From: Paenibacillus sp. DMB5
Lineage (GTDB): Bacteria > Bacillota > Bacilli > Paenibacillales > Paenibacillaceae
Direction: 5' to 3'
Assembly: GCF_001517085.1 (NCBI RefSeq)
Contig: NZ_LRAC01000153.1
Span: 1 to 43,641 of the forward strand
Length of the DNA stretch: 43,641 bases
Under the pieces are notes generated by a model. The model had not been told where the DNA came from and made no database searches. It was given only the letters and a program-made list of their open reading frames with translations. This document shows positions 16,611-25,913 of the stretch, one piece after another; within the stretch, counting starts at the first letter, position 1; each line of letters starts with the position of its first letter. The position numbers were made by a program, and so were the translations under genes.

Positions 16611-17195
16611 ATGGAACATAAAGCGGATGAACCTGTTCTGTTATCCATTCCGGACTGCTTCGAAAGCAGGCGGCTAATCATCCGTTCGGCGTTATGGGGA
16701 GACGGGGAAGCTGTGAATGAAGCGGTACGGGAGAGTGCCGGGGAACTAAGGCCTTGGATGCCCTGGGCCAGACTTGTGCCTACCCTTGAACAGTCAGAAG
16801 CCAGCATCCGCAGATCCCGGCTGGAGTTCCTTGAGCGCACCGATCTTAGGCTGCTCCTGTTCAATAAAGTCACCGGCGTCCTAATCGGGAGCAGCGGCCT
16901 GCACCGGATAGACTGGCAGACCCGGAAATTTGAAATCGGCTACTGGGTACGGACAGCATACGGTAGGCAGGGATATATTACGGAGGCAGTACAGGCGATT
17001 ACAGACTACGCGGTCCAGGAGCTGCAGGCCAACCGGATTGAGATCCGCTGCGACTCCCGCAATGTACAAAGCGCCCGGGTGGCTGAACGCTGCGGCTTCA
17101 CGCTCGAAGGTATTCTCCGCAATGACAAATGCGATGTGGACGGCCTGCTGCGGAATACGATGATTTTTTCCAGGGTACGGGGTGTGGAATATTAG
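16611..17195 (+). CDS. GNAT family N-acetyltransferase (RimJ/RimL type)
   Basis: 194-residue acetyltransferase of the RimJ/RimL/RimI-like group, which acetylates protein N-termini or small amines. Typical features are ESRRLIIRSALWGDGEAVNE at the start, the core FEIGYWVRTAYGRQGYITEA with the acetyl-CoA loop, and the CDSRNVQSARVAERCGF-LEG signature. ATG 16611 is chosen because AGAGGAGG lies just upstream; an in-frame start at 16557 lacks such a site. It is followed by a second GNAT gene after 12 bases (same operon). It is divergent from the lasso operon; no link to lasso maturation is evident, though GNATs do occur as RiPP tailoring enzymes. Confidence 0.8.
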   Translation: MEHKADEPVLLSIPDCFESRRLIIRSALWGDGEAVNEAVRESAGELRPWMPWARLVPTLEQSEASIRRSRLEFLERTDLRLLLFNKVTGVLIGSSGLHRIDWQTRKFEIGYWVRTAYGRQGYITEAVQAITDYAVQELQANRIEIRCDSRNVQSARVAERCGFTLEGILRNDKCDVDGLLRNTMIFSRVRGVEY

Positions 17196-17207
17196 GAGGG
17201 AAGGGCT

Positions 17208-18088
17208 ATGCACCATTTGCAATTCGTTACAGGTTACAGACAAAATGAACAGCTGCGGACCAGCTTCTTCGCGCTTGCTGCAGACACCTTCGGCTTAGAG
17301 CTGAAGAGCTGGTATCAGGAGGGCTTCTGGGACGGGCGATACATCCCTTTTTCCTATGCAGACGGAGATCAGATTGTTGCGAATGTATCGGTAAACCTGC
17401 TTGATCTTGTCATCGACGGGAATACGGTACAAGCCATTCAGCTCGGCACTGTGATGACCCATCCCGATTACCGCAGGCAGGGCTTGTCCGCAGCATTGAT
17501 GGAGAAGGTCTTGGGGAGTACGGCAGCCGCTGTGAGCTGATGTATCTGTTCGCTAATGACAGCGTGCTCGATTTTTATCCGCGCTTTGGCTTCCGGCCAG
17601 CCGGGGAGCAGCTTTTCTCCGCCATGTACAAGCCCTCCCTGCCCGCCACAGAGCAGACAGTTATTCGCAAGCTGGATATAAGCTGCCGGGAGGATCTGGC
17701 GTTCATCCATTCTTTTGCCGGTCAGCGCCTGCCGGTGTCGCAGCGTTTCGGGACATCGGGCACGCCGGGGCTGCTGATGTTTTATTGTCTAAATGTGTTC
17801 GGTGAAGATCTCTACTATTTGGAGGAAGATGAGGTAATCGCAATTTGCCGGCAGGAGGGTCAGGAGCTGCAGCTTTTTGATGTGATCAGCCGCCGGGAGC
17901 CTGATATTCACTCCATATTGTCCAAGCTTGCGGATAGCAGCACTACACAAATTGTTTTCCACTATACGCCTGATCACAGCGGCCTAGAAATGAGCAGCAC
18001 TCCCTATGACAGCGGCTTATTCGTAAAAACAGGCCGCGGGTTTTCTTTTGCCGGAAACATGAAGCATCCTGCTACTTCTATTGCTTAA
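17208..18088 (+). pseudogene. GNAT family N-acetyltransferase, frameshifted by one missing base
   Basis: After repair about 293 residues. The first part ends with the acetyl-CoA-binding motif LGTVMTHPDYRRQGLSAALM, then as given runs to a stop at 17538-17540. Adding one G in the G4 run near 17514-17517 gives EYGSRCELMYLFANDSVLDF and continues through FYPRFGF to the stop at 18088. The N-terminal GNAT domain is followed by a C-terminal region of about 140 residues. ATG 17208 has AGGAGGG upstream, 12 bases after the preceding acetyltransferase. The break sits in a homopolymer, which suggests a sequencing error. Its end is one base from the end of the convergent metalloprotease gene; no terminator is visible between them. 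Confidence 0.75.
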
Positions 18089-18089
18089 A

Positions 18090-18743
18090 TTACAGGGTCA
18101 TAAACCCGCCAAAACAGGCAAGGAATTCTTCCTTAGCCTTATAGTCCGGCATGATGCTGCCAAGCCGCCGCCAGAACGAACGGTCATGGTTCATATGTAG
18201 CAGATGGCACAGCTCATGGATGATCACATAATCAATCACCTCGGGCGGGGCCATGGCCAGCCGGTAATTAAAGGTCAGCTTCTTGTCCGAGCTGCAGCTC
18301 CCCCATTTGGTGCGGGACTCTACGATCTCGAACGATTTCGGCTTTACCTTCAGCTGGTTCTGGTAATGCGGCATACGCTCGGCGATCACTTTTTTCAGAC
18401 TGTTAAAATAGAATTTTTTCAGCTCCTGCTTCAGCGTCTCCTCATCCCGCTCACCGGTCTCGATCAGCTTATGCAACGGGTATTCCTTGCCTAAATAGAG
18501 GAAGCTTCCCTCCTCCTGATACTCCTTGGGCTGCGGAACCTGCCTGGCTGTTTCCAGGCTGCGCAGCTTCTCTGTAATCCAGGCGCTGTGTCCCTGGACT
18601 GCACTTAAGATCACTTCATCAGCCATCCCCTTTGGCGCTTTGACATTGAGCCGGCCGGCCCCGTCTATCTGCAGGGATATTTTCTTCCGTTTGCTGTACT
18701 GGATGTTCAGCGTCAGGGTCTGATCTCCGATTTGAATCTGCAT
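18090..18743 (-). CDS. YgjP-type zinc metallopeptidase (DUF45)
   Basis: 217-residue putative zinc-dependent protease of the YgjP/SprT-like family. The zinc site HELCHLLHMNHDRSFW lies near residues 175-190: HExxH plus a third His. The upstream signature RTKWGSCSSDKKLTFNYRLA is family-specific. No signal peptide; cytoplasmic. ATG 18743 has AGAGG upstream. Physiological substrate unknown. Confidence 0.88.
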   Translation of the reverse strand: MQIQIGDQTLTLNIQYSKRKKISLQIDGAGRLNVKAPKGMADEVILSAVQGHSAWITEKLRSLETARQVPQPKEYQEEGSFLYLGKEYPLHKLIETGERDEETLKQELKKFYFNSLKKVIAERMPHYQNQLKVKPKSFEIVESRTKWGSCSSDKKLTFNYRLAMAPPEVIDYVIIHELCHLLHMNHDRSFWRRLGSIMPDYKAKEEFLACFGGFMTL

Positions 18744-18804
18744 GCTTAACCTCTTTTATCGTATAAATCAGCTGCAAGGCTGTCTGGGTTAACTATAGCA
18801 TGAT

Positions 18805-20280
18805 TTAGGGGAGATGCGCCTGCTGCTGGAGGATGCCGGTTGTACTATACTCCGCAATGTTCAGGGAGACGTTCATTTGAAAGGTAAGCTGAATGGCCGC
18901 TGGCCGGAACTCCATGATGTAAGTAACGATATATGGCGTTTCAGGATAAATCAGGGTCAGCACTAAAATGTCCCTGTCCTGCCAGGCTGCTATAGTAATA
19001 ACCTCCTGCTGATGCAAAGCCAGGTCCTTCCAGAATACCCCCTGGGTGCTGAGTGTTTGGCCAAAGTAGAACGGCAGCACGCCATCCCGTGCATCCCCGT
19101 AAACCATTTGAAGCATCAGCTGCTCCTCCCGCATATCCAGTCCGATTGCCTTCAGCCCGTGCGGATTGTCTGCCAGGCGGTACACTGCTGGCTTTAGTCC
19201 GGGTCTGCTTTCGGGCGGGAGTGTGGAGGAAGGCAGCATAGCCGGATGAGTCTGGCTGAATATAAATCTGTCATTTGCATTGAGCTCAAGTGAGTTATGC
19301 GTCTCCGGCTGATCAAGGCGGTCGAAAAGCTGTTCAAAGATAAGATCAAGCAGCGTCTGCAGCTGCTGCATACCGGGAAAAGCGGCCGTTGCCGCAATTA
19401 CGATACTCTCCCGCGGGGCCACTAAGAGTAGCTGGCCAAAGGAGCCGTCTCCCCGGAAGCAGCCTCTCCGGCATAAATGAAACTGGTAGCCGTAGCCCTG
19501 GGCGGAATCAATCCGTCCTGGCTTGGCAGACGGCCGGTTGTCGCTTTGCTCACTGGCAGCCAGCGCCAGATATCGCTCTGACACGATTCTTTTGCCTGCG
19601 TATTCCCCTTTGTTCAGCAGCATCTGACCAAGCTTGGCTATACTCTCGGTAGACAGGCTAAGTCCCATTCCTCCGGCGGTAATGCCGAGCGGGCAAGTCT
19701 CCCAGACCGGCCGGGGAATGCCAAGCGGCTCAAACAGCCGCGGCATCAGAAAATCAACCAGCTTCTCTCCGGCAACCTGTTCAATAATGGCCGACAGCAT
19801 GTACGTACAGTGTGTGCTGTATACATAATGGCTGCCCGGCTCATGCGTGACCTCCTGGGCCAAAAACGCCTGCACCCAATCCTTGTTCTGCGCCACAGCC
19901 CCGTATATGTTATCCCCGTGTCCCGCATTCATGGACAATAGGTGATGCACCGTCATACGGGCGAGGTTGGCAGAAATGGTGTCAGGAAGCTTGTGCGGAA
20001 AAAAGGAGATGACCGTGTCCGTAAGCTTCAGGAGTCCTTCATCTATGGCGATGCCTGCCGCGATGGAGGTCACACTTTTGCTCAACGAATACAGCAGCTG
20101 CGGCTGGCCCACCCGATAGGGCGCCCGTGCAAACTCCGCCGTTACTGCACCGTCCTGCAGCAGCATGAAGGTGTTCACGGCGAGTCCGGATTGCTGGATG
20201 CGGGAGAAGAATTCAGTTAATGCGCGGGGGGTCAGGCGGTTGTTACTGCTGGAGCCGGATAGATCCGTTAATCGTTGCAA
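18805..20280 (-). CDS. serine hydrolase, beta-lactamase class C family
   Basis: 491-residue penicillin-binding-protein-like serine hydrolase. The nucleophile motif SxxK is S65-L-S-K68 (YSLSKSVTS), the Tyr motif lies in YVYSTHCTYMLSAIIEQ (about residue 152) and a FRGDGSFGQ segment supplies the third motif region. These enzymes act as esterases, D-peptidases or beta-lactamases; resistance is not implied. No signal peptide is evident. TTG 20280 is preferred as the start because GGAGGAGG lies about 10 bases upstream; an in-frame ATG at 20388 would add 36 poorly family-like residues. The C-terminal 130 residues form an extra domain seen in Bacillota members. Confidence 0.78.
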   Translation of the reverse strand: MQRLTDLSGSSSNNRLTPRALTEFFSRIQQSGLAVNTFMLLQDGAVTAEFARAPYRVGQPQLLYSLSKSVTSIAAGIAIDEGLLKLTDTVISFFPHKLPDTISANLARMTVHHLLSMNAGHGDNIYGAVAQNKDWVQAFLAQEVTHEPGSHYVYSTHCTYMLSAIIEQVAGEKLVDFLMPRLFEPLGIPRPVWETCPLGITAGGMGLSLSTESIAKLGQMLLNKGEYAGKRIVSERYLALAASEQSDNRPSAKPGRIDSAQGYGYQFHLCRRGCFRGDGSFGQLLLVAPRESIVIAATAAFPGMQQLQTLLDLIFEQLFDRLDQPETHNSLELNANDRFIFSQTHPAMLPSSTLPPESRPGLKPAVYRLADNPHGLKAIGLDMREEQLMLQMVYGDARDGVLPFYFGQTLSTQGVFWKDLALHQQEVITIAAWQDRDILVLTLIYPETPYIVTYIMEFRPAAIQLTFQMNVSLNIAEYSTTGILQQQAHLP

Positions 20281-20480
20281 ACCTGATACTCCTCCTCCAT
20301 GTTGTATTCTGGCACAGCCGGAGCAAAGAGCTTCATACTCCGCATGCTTCACATTGCGAATGTAGCAGATTACTGCTTCGGGACGCAAGCTGATTTCTGA
20401 CAGGTTATCGATCCTCTGCCGCCAGCCCAGAGAAGCGCTCCGGATCAGGCTTATTAGGGAAAACAGCTGGCTTCAGATTG

Positions 20481-20662
20481 TAACGGACTCAGGAGCCGTT
20501 AAATTTCATTTAATCGGATTTCTCAGACTCTAACGGACTCAGATGACGTTAGTTGTGCGGTTAGGGCTGCTTGGACATAGGATTAGGCCAAATAAGGTTA
20601 CCTGAGTCGTTAGACAAGTAAATTCCACCCAATCGCCTCATTAACGTCATCTCTGTCCGTTA
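20481..20662. repeat. array of four near-palindromic TAACGGACTC-type repeats
   Basis: Noncoding stretch 20389-20696. Two forward units, TAACGGACTCAGGAGCCGTT (20481-20500) and TAACGGACTCAGATGACGTT (20531-20550), are followed by two inverted units, GGTTACCTGAGTCGTTAG (20597-20614) and TAACGTCATCTCTGTCCGTT (20642-20661). Each unit is itself near-palindromic (TAACG...CGTTA). Spacing is roughly 46-65 bases. The whole could fold into one large hairpin. It looks like a short dispersed intergenic repeat family; no gene is seen in the stretch. Confidence 0.7.
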
Positions 20663-20689
20663 GCCGGGCAGGCGTGTCTCCTAATCATA

Positions 20690-20751
20690 ACACGCCAAAA
20701 AGCCCCCGGCTGATAGACCTGAGCATGCTCAGGCTTACAGCCGGGGGCTTT
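20690..20751 (-). terminator. Rho-independent terminator of the SDR gene
   Basis: Long stem AAAGCCCCCGGCTG (20699-20712) with CAGCCGGGGGCTTT (20738-20751) and an inner CTGAGCATGCTCAG palindrome; on the minus strand it ends in TTTTT. It lies 36 bases past the oxidoreductase stop codon. Confidence 0.85.
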
Positions 20752-20787
20752 GGTTGTAGCCAGGTGCTTCACTGCAACGCCTATGAC

Positions 20788-21684
20788 TTAAGGCGTAGGC
20801 ATACCGCCGTTCGCATTCAGCGTCTCACCGCTGACATAGCTGGATTCCTGGCTGGCCAGGAACACGTACGCCGGTGCCATTTCCGCAGGTTGTCCCGGAC
20901 GGGCAAGCGGTGTCTTGGCGCCGAAGTCCTTCAGCGCTTCTACCGGCTGGCCGCCGCTGATCTGGAGCGGAGTCCAGACGGGTCCAGGTGCGACAACGTT
21001 AACGCGGATCCCTTTTTCAGCAACCTGCTGGGCAAGTGATTTACTGAAGGTATTAATCGCAGACTTCGTAGTCGCATAATCCAGCAGAATCGGCGCAGGC
21101 GTATAAGCCTGGATCGAAGAGGTATTGATGATCGTGCTGCCCGGCTTCATATGCTTGATGGCCGCTTTACAGAGCCAGAACAGCGAGTATACATTTGTCT
21201 TAAAGGTTGCATCAAATTGTTCCGTCGTCAGATCGGCGATGTCGGTCACGTACTGCTGCATGCCGGCGATATTCGCCAGAATATCAATACCGCCAAGCTC
21301 TTTTACCGCAGTATCAATAAGCTGCTCGCAGTACTGCTCGTCCTTGAGATCACCCGGCATGGCTACCGCCTTGCGTCCGGCTTCCTCAACGAGCTTAACA
21401 ACCTCCCGCGCATCGGCCTCCTCTTCCGGCATATAGGCAAGGACAACGTCAGCCCCTTCACGGGCAAAGGCAATCGCTGTCGCACGGCCGATCCCGCTGT
21501 CCGCTCCGGTAACCACCGCCTTGCGTCCGGTCAGCCGTCCGCTGCCTTTATAAGTCTGCGCACCGTCATCCGGCTTCGGGTACATCTCCGTTTCCAGTCC
21601 CGGGGCAGGCTGCTGCTGCTCGAATTCCTTAGTGGCCTTCTGATATTGTGTAGTAGGGTCTTGAACCGTAAATTGATCGCTCAT
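20788..21684 (-). CDS. SDR family oxidoreductase (YhdF/YhxC-like)
   Basis: 298-residue short-chain dehydrogenase/reductase, NAD(P)-dependent. The cofactor motif TGADSGIGRA lies near residues 59-68, the NAG-like NIAGMQQ near 139 and the catalytic Tyr-Lys pair in LDYATTKSA near 202-210. The N-terminal extension (about 45 residues with QQQPAPGLETEMYPKPDDG) is characteristic of the general-stress SDR group in Bacillus and relatives. ATG 21684 has GAGGAGG upstream. A possible sigma-B-type promoter lies 80-105 bases upstream. Substrate unknown. Confidence 0.88.
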   Translation of the reverse strand: MSDQFTVQDPTTQYQKATKEFEQQQPAPGLETEMYPKPDDGAQTYKGSGRLTGRKAVVTGADSGIGRATAIAFAREGADVVLAYMPEEEADAREVVKLVEEAGRKAVAMPGDLKDEQYCEQLIDTAVKELGGIDILANIAGMQQYVTDIADLTTEQFDATFKTNVYSLFWLCKAAIKHMKPGSTIINTSSIQAYTPAPILLDYATTKSAINTFSKSLAQQVAEKGIRVNVVAPGPVWTPLQISGGQPVEALKDFGAKTPLARPGQPAEMAPAYVFLASQESSYVSGETLNANGGMPTP

Positions 21685-21762
21685 CGTACATTCCTCCTCT
21701 GTGAATTTCCACTCGTTGGTGACTAGGGCTATACAATTACTAAATCCTTCGACTCTTTCTAT

Positions 21763-21788
21763 GTAACCGCGATGGTTCTAATTTAAAC
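21763..21788 (-). promoter_or_regulatory. possible sigma-B-type promoter for the SDR gene
   Basis: Minus strand GTTTAA (21783-21788), 14-base spacer, GGTTAC (21763-21768). The first box is perfect for the B. subtilis sigma-B consensus; the second matches four of six bases of GGGTAT. Related SDR genes in Bacillus belong to the general stress response. It is unknown whether this organism has sigma-B. Confidence 0.3.
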
Positions 21789-21869
21789 TAAAGTTAGGCA
21801 ATTGCGGAGCAGCCTGCTTAATATGTCAAAGTACCTATTTCAATAAATTTTATTAAAAGGAGCCCCCAC

Positions 21870-22319
21870 ATGATCCAATCCCTATCCATCCCGTCCCGAA
21901 GCGAATCCTTACTCCAGACCCTGCTCAACATCTGGGAAGAGTCCGTACGCTCTACACATCTTTTTCTCTCCGAAAAAGACATTGCCGCGCTGCGTCCCCT
22001 TGTCCTGCAAGGACTCGGGGGAATTGACCAGCTGCTGATCTATTCTATCGACGACGGTAATGCGCCCCTCGGCTTCATGGGCATACAAGATCATAAAATC
22101 GAAATGCTGTTCGTCAGCCCCGGGGCCATGGGACAGGGGATCGGCAAAAAGCTCGTTACCCATGTCATTGATCACCTGAACGTACAAAGCGTGGATGTAA
22201 ACGAACAGAATCCCCAGGCACTTGGCTTTTATGAGCATATGGGTTTCTGTGTGGTTGAACGGTCTCCACTTGATGAGCAAGGCAACCCGTTTCCGATCCT
22301 GCATATGAAACTACGGTAG
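21870..22319 (+). CDS. GNAT family N-acetyltransferase
   Basis: 149-residue acetyltransferase of the YjaB-like group. It begins with IWEESVRSTHLFLSEKDI, has the motif A core IEMLFVSPGAMGQGIGKKLV with the Q-x-x-G-x-G loop near residues 84-90, and ends with the NPQALGFYEHMGF signature. ATG 21870 has AAAAGGAG upstream. Single gene; substrate not evident. Confidence 0.85.
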   Translation: MIQSLSIPSRSESLLQTLLNIWEESVRSTHLFLSEKDIAALRPLVLQGLGGIDQLLIYSIDDGNAPLGFMGIQDHKIEMLFVSPGAMGQGIGKKLVTHVIDHLNVQSVDVNEQNPQALGFYEHMGFCVVERSPLDEQGNPFPILHMKLR

Positions 22320-22366
22320 CCCTACCTCAGTAAATTCCGCACCGCACGCCGGGAGGCGCACGTATA

Positions 22367-22396
22367 AAGACCCTCCCGGCTTCCCGGAAGGGTCTT
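22367..22396. terminator. terminator between GNAT and FtsX-like permease genes
   Basis: Stem AAGACCCT (22367-22374) with AGGGTCTT (22389-22396) and further CCGG pairing in the loop. It serves the convergent ends of the genes at 22319 and 22409. T-runs are short on both sides. Confidence 0.6.
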
Positions 22397-22408
22397 CGTA
22401 CAGCAACT

Positions 22409-25056
22409 CTATTCTACCGACTTCAGCGCCTCGATCATATGAATCCGTTTGAGCTTGATGTGCATGAAGGCCATGACGATGCCCGAGAACAGCATGGTCA
22501 ATACCGCCGCATAGATGTAGCTTGGCCACTCGATGACCGGGGCGAACATCGTCGCATCCAGCTCGGCCGTCTGCAGGACGAAGCTGTGCAGCACGATGCC
22601 GAGGCCTGAACCGGCGGCAATGCCGAGCAGGGTCAGAATAATATTTTCCCGGTAAATGTACATCGTTACTTCATTATCGTAGAAGCCCAGCACCTTAATC
22701 GTCGACAGCTCGCGGATCCGCTCGGACACATTGATGTTGGTCAGATTATACAGTACAACGAAGGCCAGCGCCGCTGCGGACACAATCAGCACCAGGGTGA
22801 CAACGTCCATGCTTTTCATCGTATCATCAAAAGCAGTACCGACGCTGCTGGAGAAGCTGACTGCGGCTACGCGTGCACTTGCGGTCAGCTTTTCGCCGAA
22901 CTGGTCCTCCCAGTTACTGTCCGGTGCATCATAATTCAGTAAAGAGGTATTGAATACCGGCTCTTTCCCGAATACGGAAGCATAATACGCAGGGGTCATA
23001 TAGGCATAGTGAAGGACATAATTTTCGGTGATTCCCATGACCAGAAGCTCGAACGGCTCATTTTTGCTGTCCGCCAGGGTCAGGGTATCTCCAGCTTCAA
23101 GCCCGTACAGCTTGGCCAGCTTCTCCGAGATGATCACTCCTTCATCCGTAAGCTCCAGGGCTTCGCCGCTGCTGCGATCCTGCAGCGACACATAGTCGGA
23201 CAGGGAACCCACGGTTTCCGGCACAAACAGATTCACATCCTGGTCATTAACACCGCTGGCCCGTGCGGTCATCGTCTCCTGTGCAACATCCAGTGTATCG
23301 GTAATAGCTGTTTCGCCGCTGATCAGCTGCTCATAGGACTGCTGCTCTTCTGCCGGGGCATCGGTATGCAGCGCTACCAGCGCATCGTATTTCATAATGA
23401 CGCCGAACTGCTTCGGCGCGATGCTGCCGATCGAATCCTTGAGACCGAAGCCGGTCAGGATCAGCGCTGTACAGCCAGCTACCCCGAATACGGTCATAAA
23501 CATGCGCTGCTTGTAGCGGAACAGATTGCGGGCCGTAACCTTCTGGACAAAGCTCAGCCGTCTCCAGATAAAGGTTAACCGCTCCAGAAAAATCCGCTGT
23601 CCGCTCTTGGGCGCCTTGGGCCGCATCAGCACGGCAGCATTGCCGCGCAGCTCCACCCGGGCAGCGAACCAGGCTGTAAGCGTGGTGCAGACCAGGGCCA
23701 CAATAATAGAAATAATTGAATATGACGGATAGAAGCTCTTGATCAGATCCGGCAGATTATAAAGTGAGCTGTAGGCATCGAAAATAATGACTGGCAGCAG
23801 CGTGAACCCTACAGCCAGGCCAACTGCCGATCCCGCCAGACTGGCAAGCGTGCCGTAGACCATGAACTTGGCCATAATGTCACGGTTGCCGTAGCCGAGC
23901 GCCTTCAGCGTCCCGATCTGCAGGCGGTGCTCCTCGACCATCCGCGTCATGGTTGTCAGGCTGACCAGCGCCGCAATCAGGAAAAAGAACACCGGAAACA
24001 CGCTGGCAATCGCCGACAGCCGGTCGGCATTGTCTTTGTACTCGGCATATCCCGGATTGGCATTCCGGTCAGTGACATAAATCTTCGGCAGCGTCAGCGC
24101 CGCCAGCTGCTGCTCGCCTTCGGCAGCTTCGCTCTGGCTGCGGCGAGCTGCTCAGCCGCCTCACTGCCGGCTCCCGCCTGGGCCTGCTGCTGCTCTTCCG
24201 TCAGCTGACCGGCTGCCTGGGCGAGCTGCTGCTCGGCGGCTTCCAGCTCCGCGCGGCCCTTGGCGAGCTCCGCTTCCCCTTCAGCGCGCAGCTCCGAGAG
24301 CCGCGCTTCCGGCACGCCCGCCATCGCCTGCTCCACTGCTTCTGTGTGCTGCTCCAGCAGCGTCTCATACTCCGCACTGTAAGCCTCGATGTCGGCAGTA
24401 TCCTTAAATGACAGGTACGCTTCGGTATAGACCGGCAGCTTGAAATCTGCCTCGGCAATGACGGCGAATGCATCTGTCGTGCCTTTGCCGATCGTGCTGG
24501 TGCCGCGGTTGTTTTTCTCAATGAACTGCGGACTGCGTGCAAAGCCTACCACCGTATACTCCAGTGTCACAAAGCTTTCTGACAGATCTGTTTCCGTACC
24601 GTTCCCGCTGAACACGATCTTGTCGCCAAGGACATACTCCCCGGCCAGCAGGTCATCCAGTACGATCTCCCCGGATTGCTCCGGCAGACGCCCGTCCATC
24701 AGGCGGTACTGGTTAAGCGCCTGCTCCGGTTTATAGGAAAAGACCTTCAGAATTACGCCGTTCTCTCCCGCGAAGACATCCGCGCTGTAGCCCGGCTGCA
24801 GCTCATCGACCTCCGGCACATCCTTCAGCAGGGCAACATCCTCTTCTGTGAGACCAAGCGTGCTCTGCACCTTCAGATCCATCAGCCGCTTTTCCTTGAA
24901 AAAGGTGCCTGCAGTATCCAGCATATCCGGTCCGGCCGCCTTAATCCCGGAGAAGAAGCAGACGCCCAGCATAATAATTGCAAAAATCGAAATAAAGCGG
25001 GCCTTGGTATGCCCGATCTCCCGGAAGATATCCTTCCATAACGCCTGTTTCTTCAT
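22409..25056 (-). pseudogene. FtsX/MacB-type ABC transporter permease, frameshifted by one missing base
   Basis: After repair about 882 residues. The N-terminus (MKKQALWKDIFREIGHTKAR, then a transmembrane helix ISIFAIIMLGVCFFSGIKAA) is followed by an extracytoplasmic domain, a short Glu/Gln/Ala-rich coiled coil and two FtsX cores (VFFFLIAALVSLTTMTRMV near the middle; LVLIVSAAALAFVVLYNLTN near the end). As given the frame breaks near 24134-24142; one extra base gives QSEAAEGEQQLAAL and joins LPKIYVTDRNANPGY to the second half. ATG 25056 has TAAGGAGCGG upstream, and the gene follows the ATPase gene by 13 bases. Such pairs handle cell-envelope stress, lipids or peptide antibiotics; the substrate is unknown. 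Confidence 0.82.
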
Positions 25057-25069
25057 CGCTGCCCGCTCC

Positions 25070-25771
25070 TTACCATTCGATATCGTCAACGGATACCGGG
25101 GAAGGATTAACAACCATTTTCCGCACCTTGGCGTTATTGATCTCAATCACCCGGTCCGCCATCGGCGCAATCGCCAGATTATGCGTAATGACGATGACGG
25201 TTGTTCCGGTATTCCGGCAGGTATCCTGCAAAAGCTTCAGCACCTGCTTGCCGGTGTTATAATCCAGCGCTCCTGTCGGCTCATCGCAGAGCAGCAGCTT
25301 CGGCTGCTTGGCCAGCGCCCGGGCAATCGCGACGCGCTGCTGCTCCCCGCCGGACAGCTGGGCCGGGAAATTGTTCAGCCGCTCCCCGAGTCCTACATCC
25401 TCCAGCACCTTGCGCGCATCCAGCGCACGCGGGGAAATCTGCGAGGCCAGCTCGACATTTTCCAGTGTGGTCAGGTTAGGCACCAGATTGTAGAACTGGA
25501 ACACAAAGCCCACATCATTGCGCCGGTAGCCGGTCAGCTCCTTACTGTTAAATTTGGCGATGTCCGTACCATCCACAATGACCTGGCCTTCGTCGGCCGA
25601 ATCCATACCGCCCAGAATATTAAGCACCGTCGATTTGCCTGCTCCGCTGGGACCGACAATGACCGCAAATTCACCTTTATTAATCTCAAAATCGATTCCG
25701 TCGTTAGCGACAATCGTCGTCTCACCCATTTTGTAGCGCTTGTATTCATTCTTCACCGCAACAAAGCTCAT
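25070..25771 (-). CDS. ABC transporter ATP-binding protein (MacB/LolD-like)
   Basis: 233-residue ATPase subunit. Walker A VGPSGAGKSTVLNILGGMD (about residues 39-57), Q-loop FVFQFYNLVPNLT, signature LSGGEQQRVAIARAL, Walker B LLLCDEPTGALD with catalytic Glu, and switch His in VITHNL are all intact. The NILGGMD and DEPTGALD wording is typical of the partner ATPases of FtsX-type permeases. It is the first gene of a two-gene operon with the permease that follows. Confidence 0.92.
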   Translation of the reverse strand: MSFVAVKNEYKRYKMGETTIVANDGIDFEINKGEFAVIVGPSGAGKSTVLNILGGMDSADEGQVIVDGTDIAKFNSKELTGYRRNDVGFVFQFYNLVPNLTTLENVELASQISPRALDARKVLEDVGLGERLNNFPAQLSGGEQQRVAIARALAKQPKLLLCDEPTGALDYNTGKQVLKLLQDTCRNTGTTVIVITHNLAIAPMADRVIEINNAKVRKMVVNPSPVSVDDIEW

Positions 25772-25861
25772 TCCTCATCCTCCTGTTTCTGTCTATGCGG
25801 GGCATATACATTCCAGTTTATCACAAATACAAGGCTGAGGCCTGCGGGCCTGTGCGGACGG

Positions 25862-25893
25862 CAAAAACCCACGGGAGAATTAATCCCATGGGT
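25862..25893 (-). terminator. Rho-independent terminator of the surface-protein operon
   Basis: Stem ACCCACGGGA (25867-25876) with TCCCATGGGT (25884-25893), one mismatch; on the minus strand it is followed by TTTTTG. It lies 20 bases past the last stop codon of the GH92 gene. Confidence 0.8.
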
Positions 25894-25913
25894 CCTTTGT
25901 TGTCATTACAAGA

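Noticed and set aside
18805..20280. True beta-lactamase
   Set aside because: The SxxK and Tyr motifs are shared by esterases and D-peptidases of the same family; there is no signal peptide and an extra C-terminal domain is present.
20481..20662. CRISPR array
   Set aside because: Only four imperfect units in mixed orientation, with uneven spacing and no cas genes.
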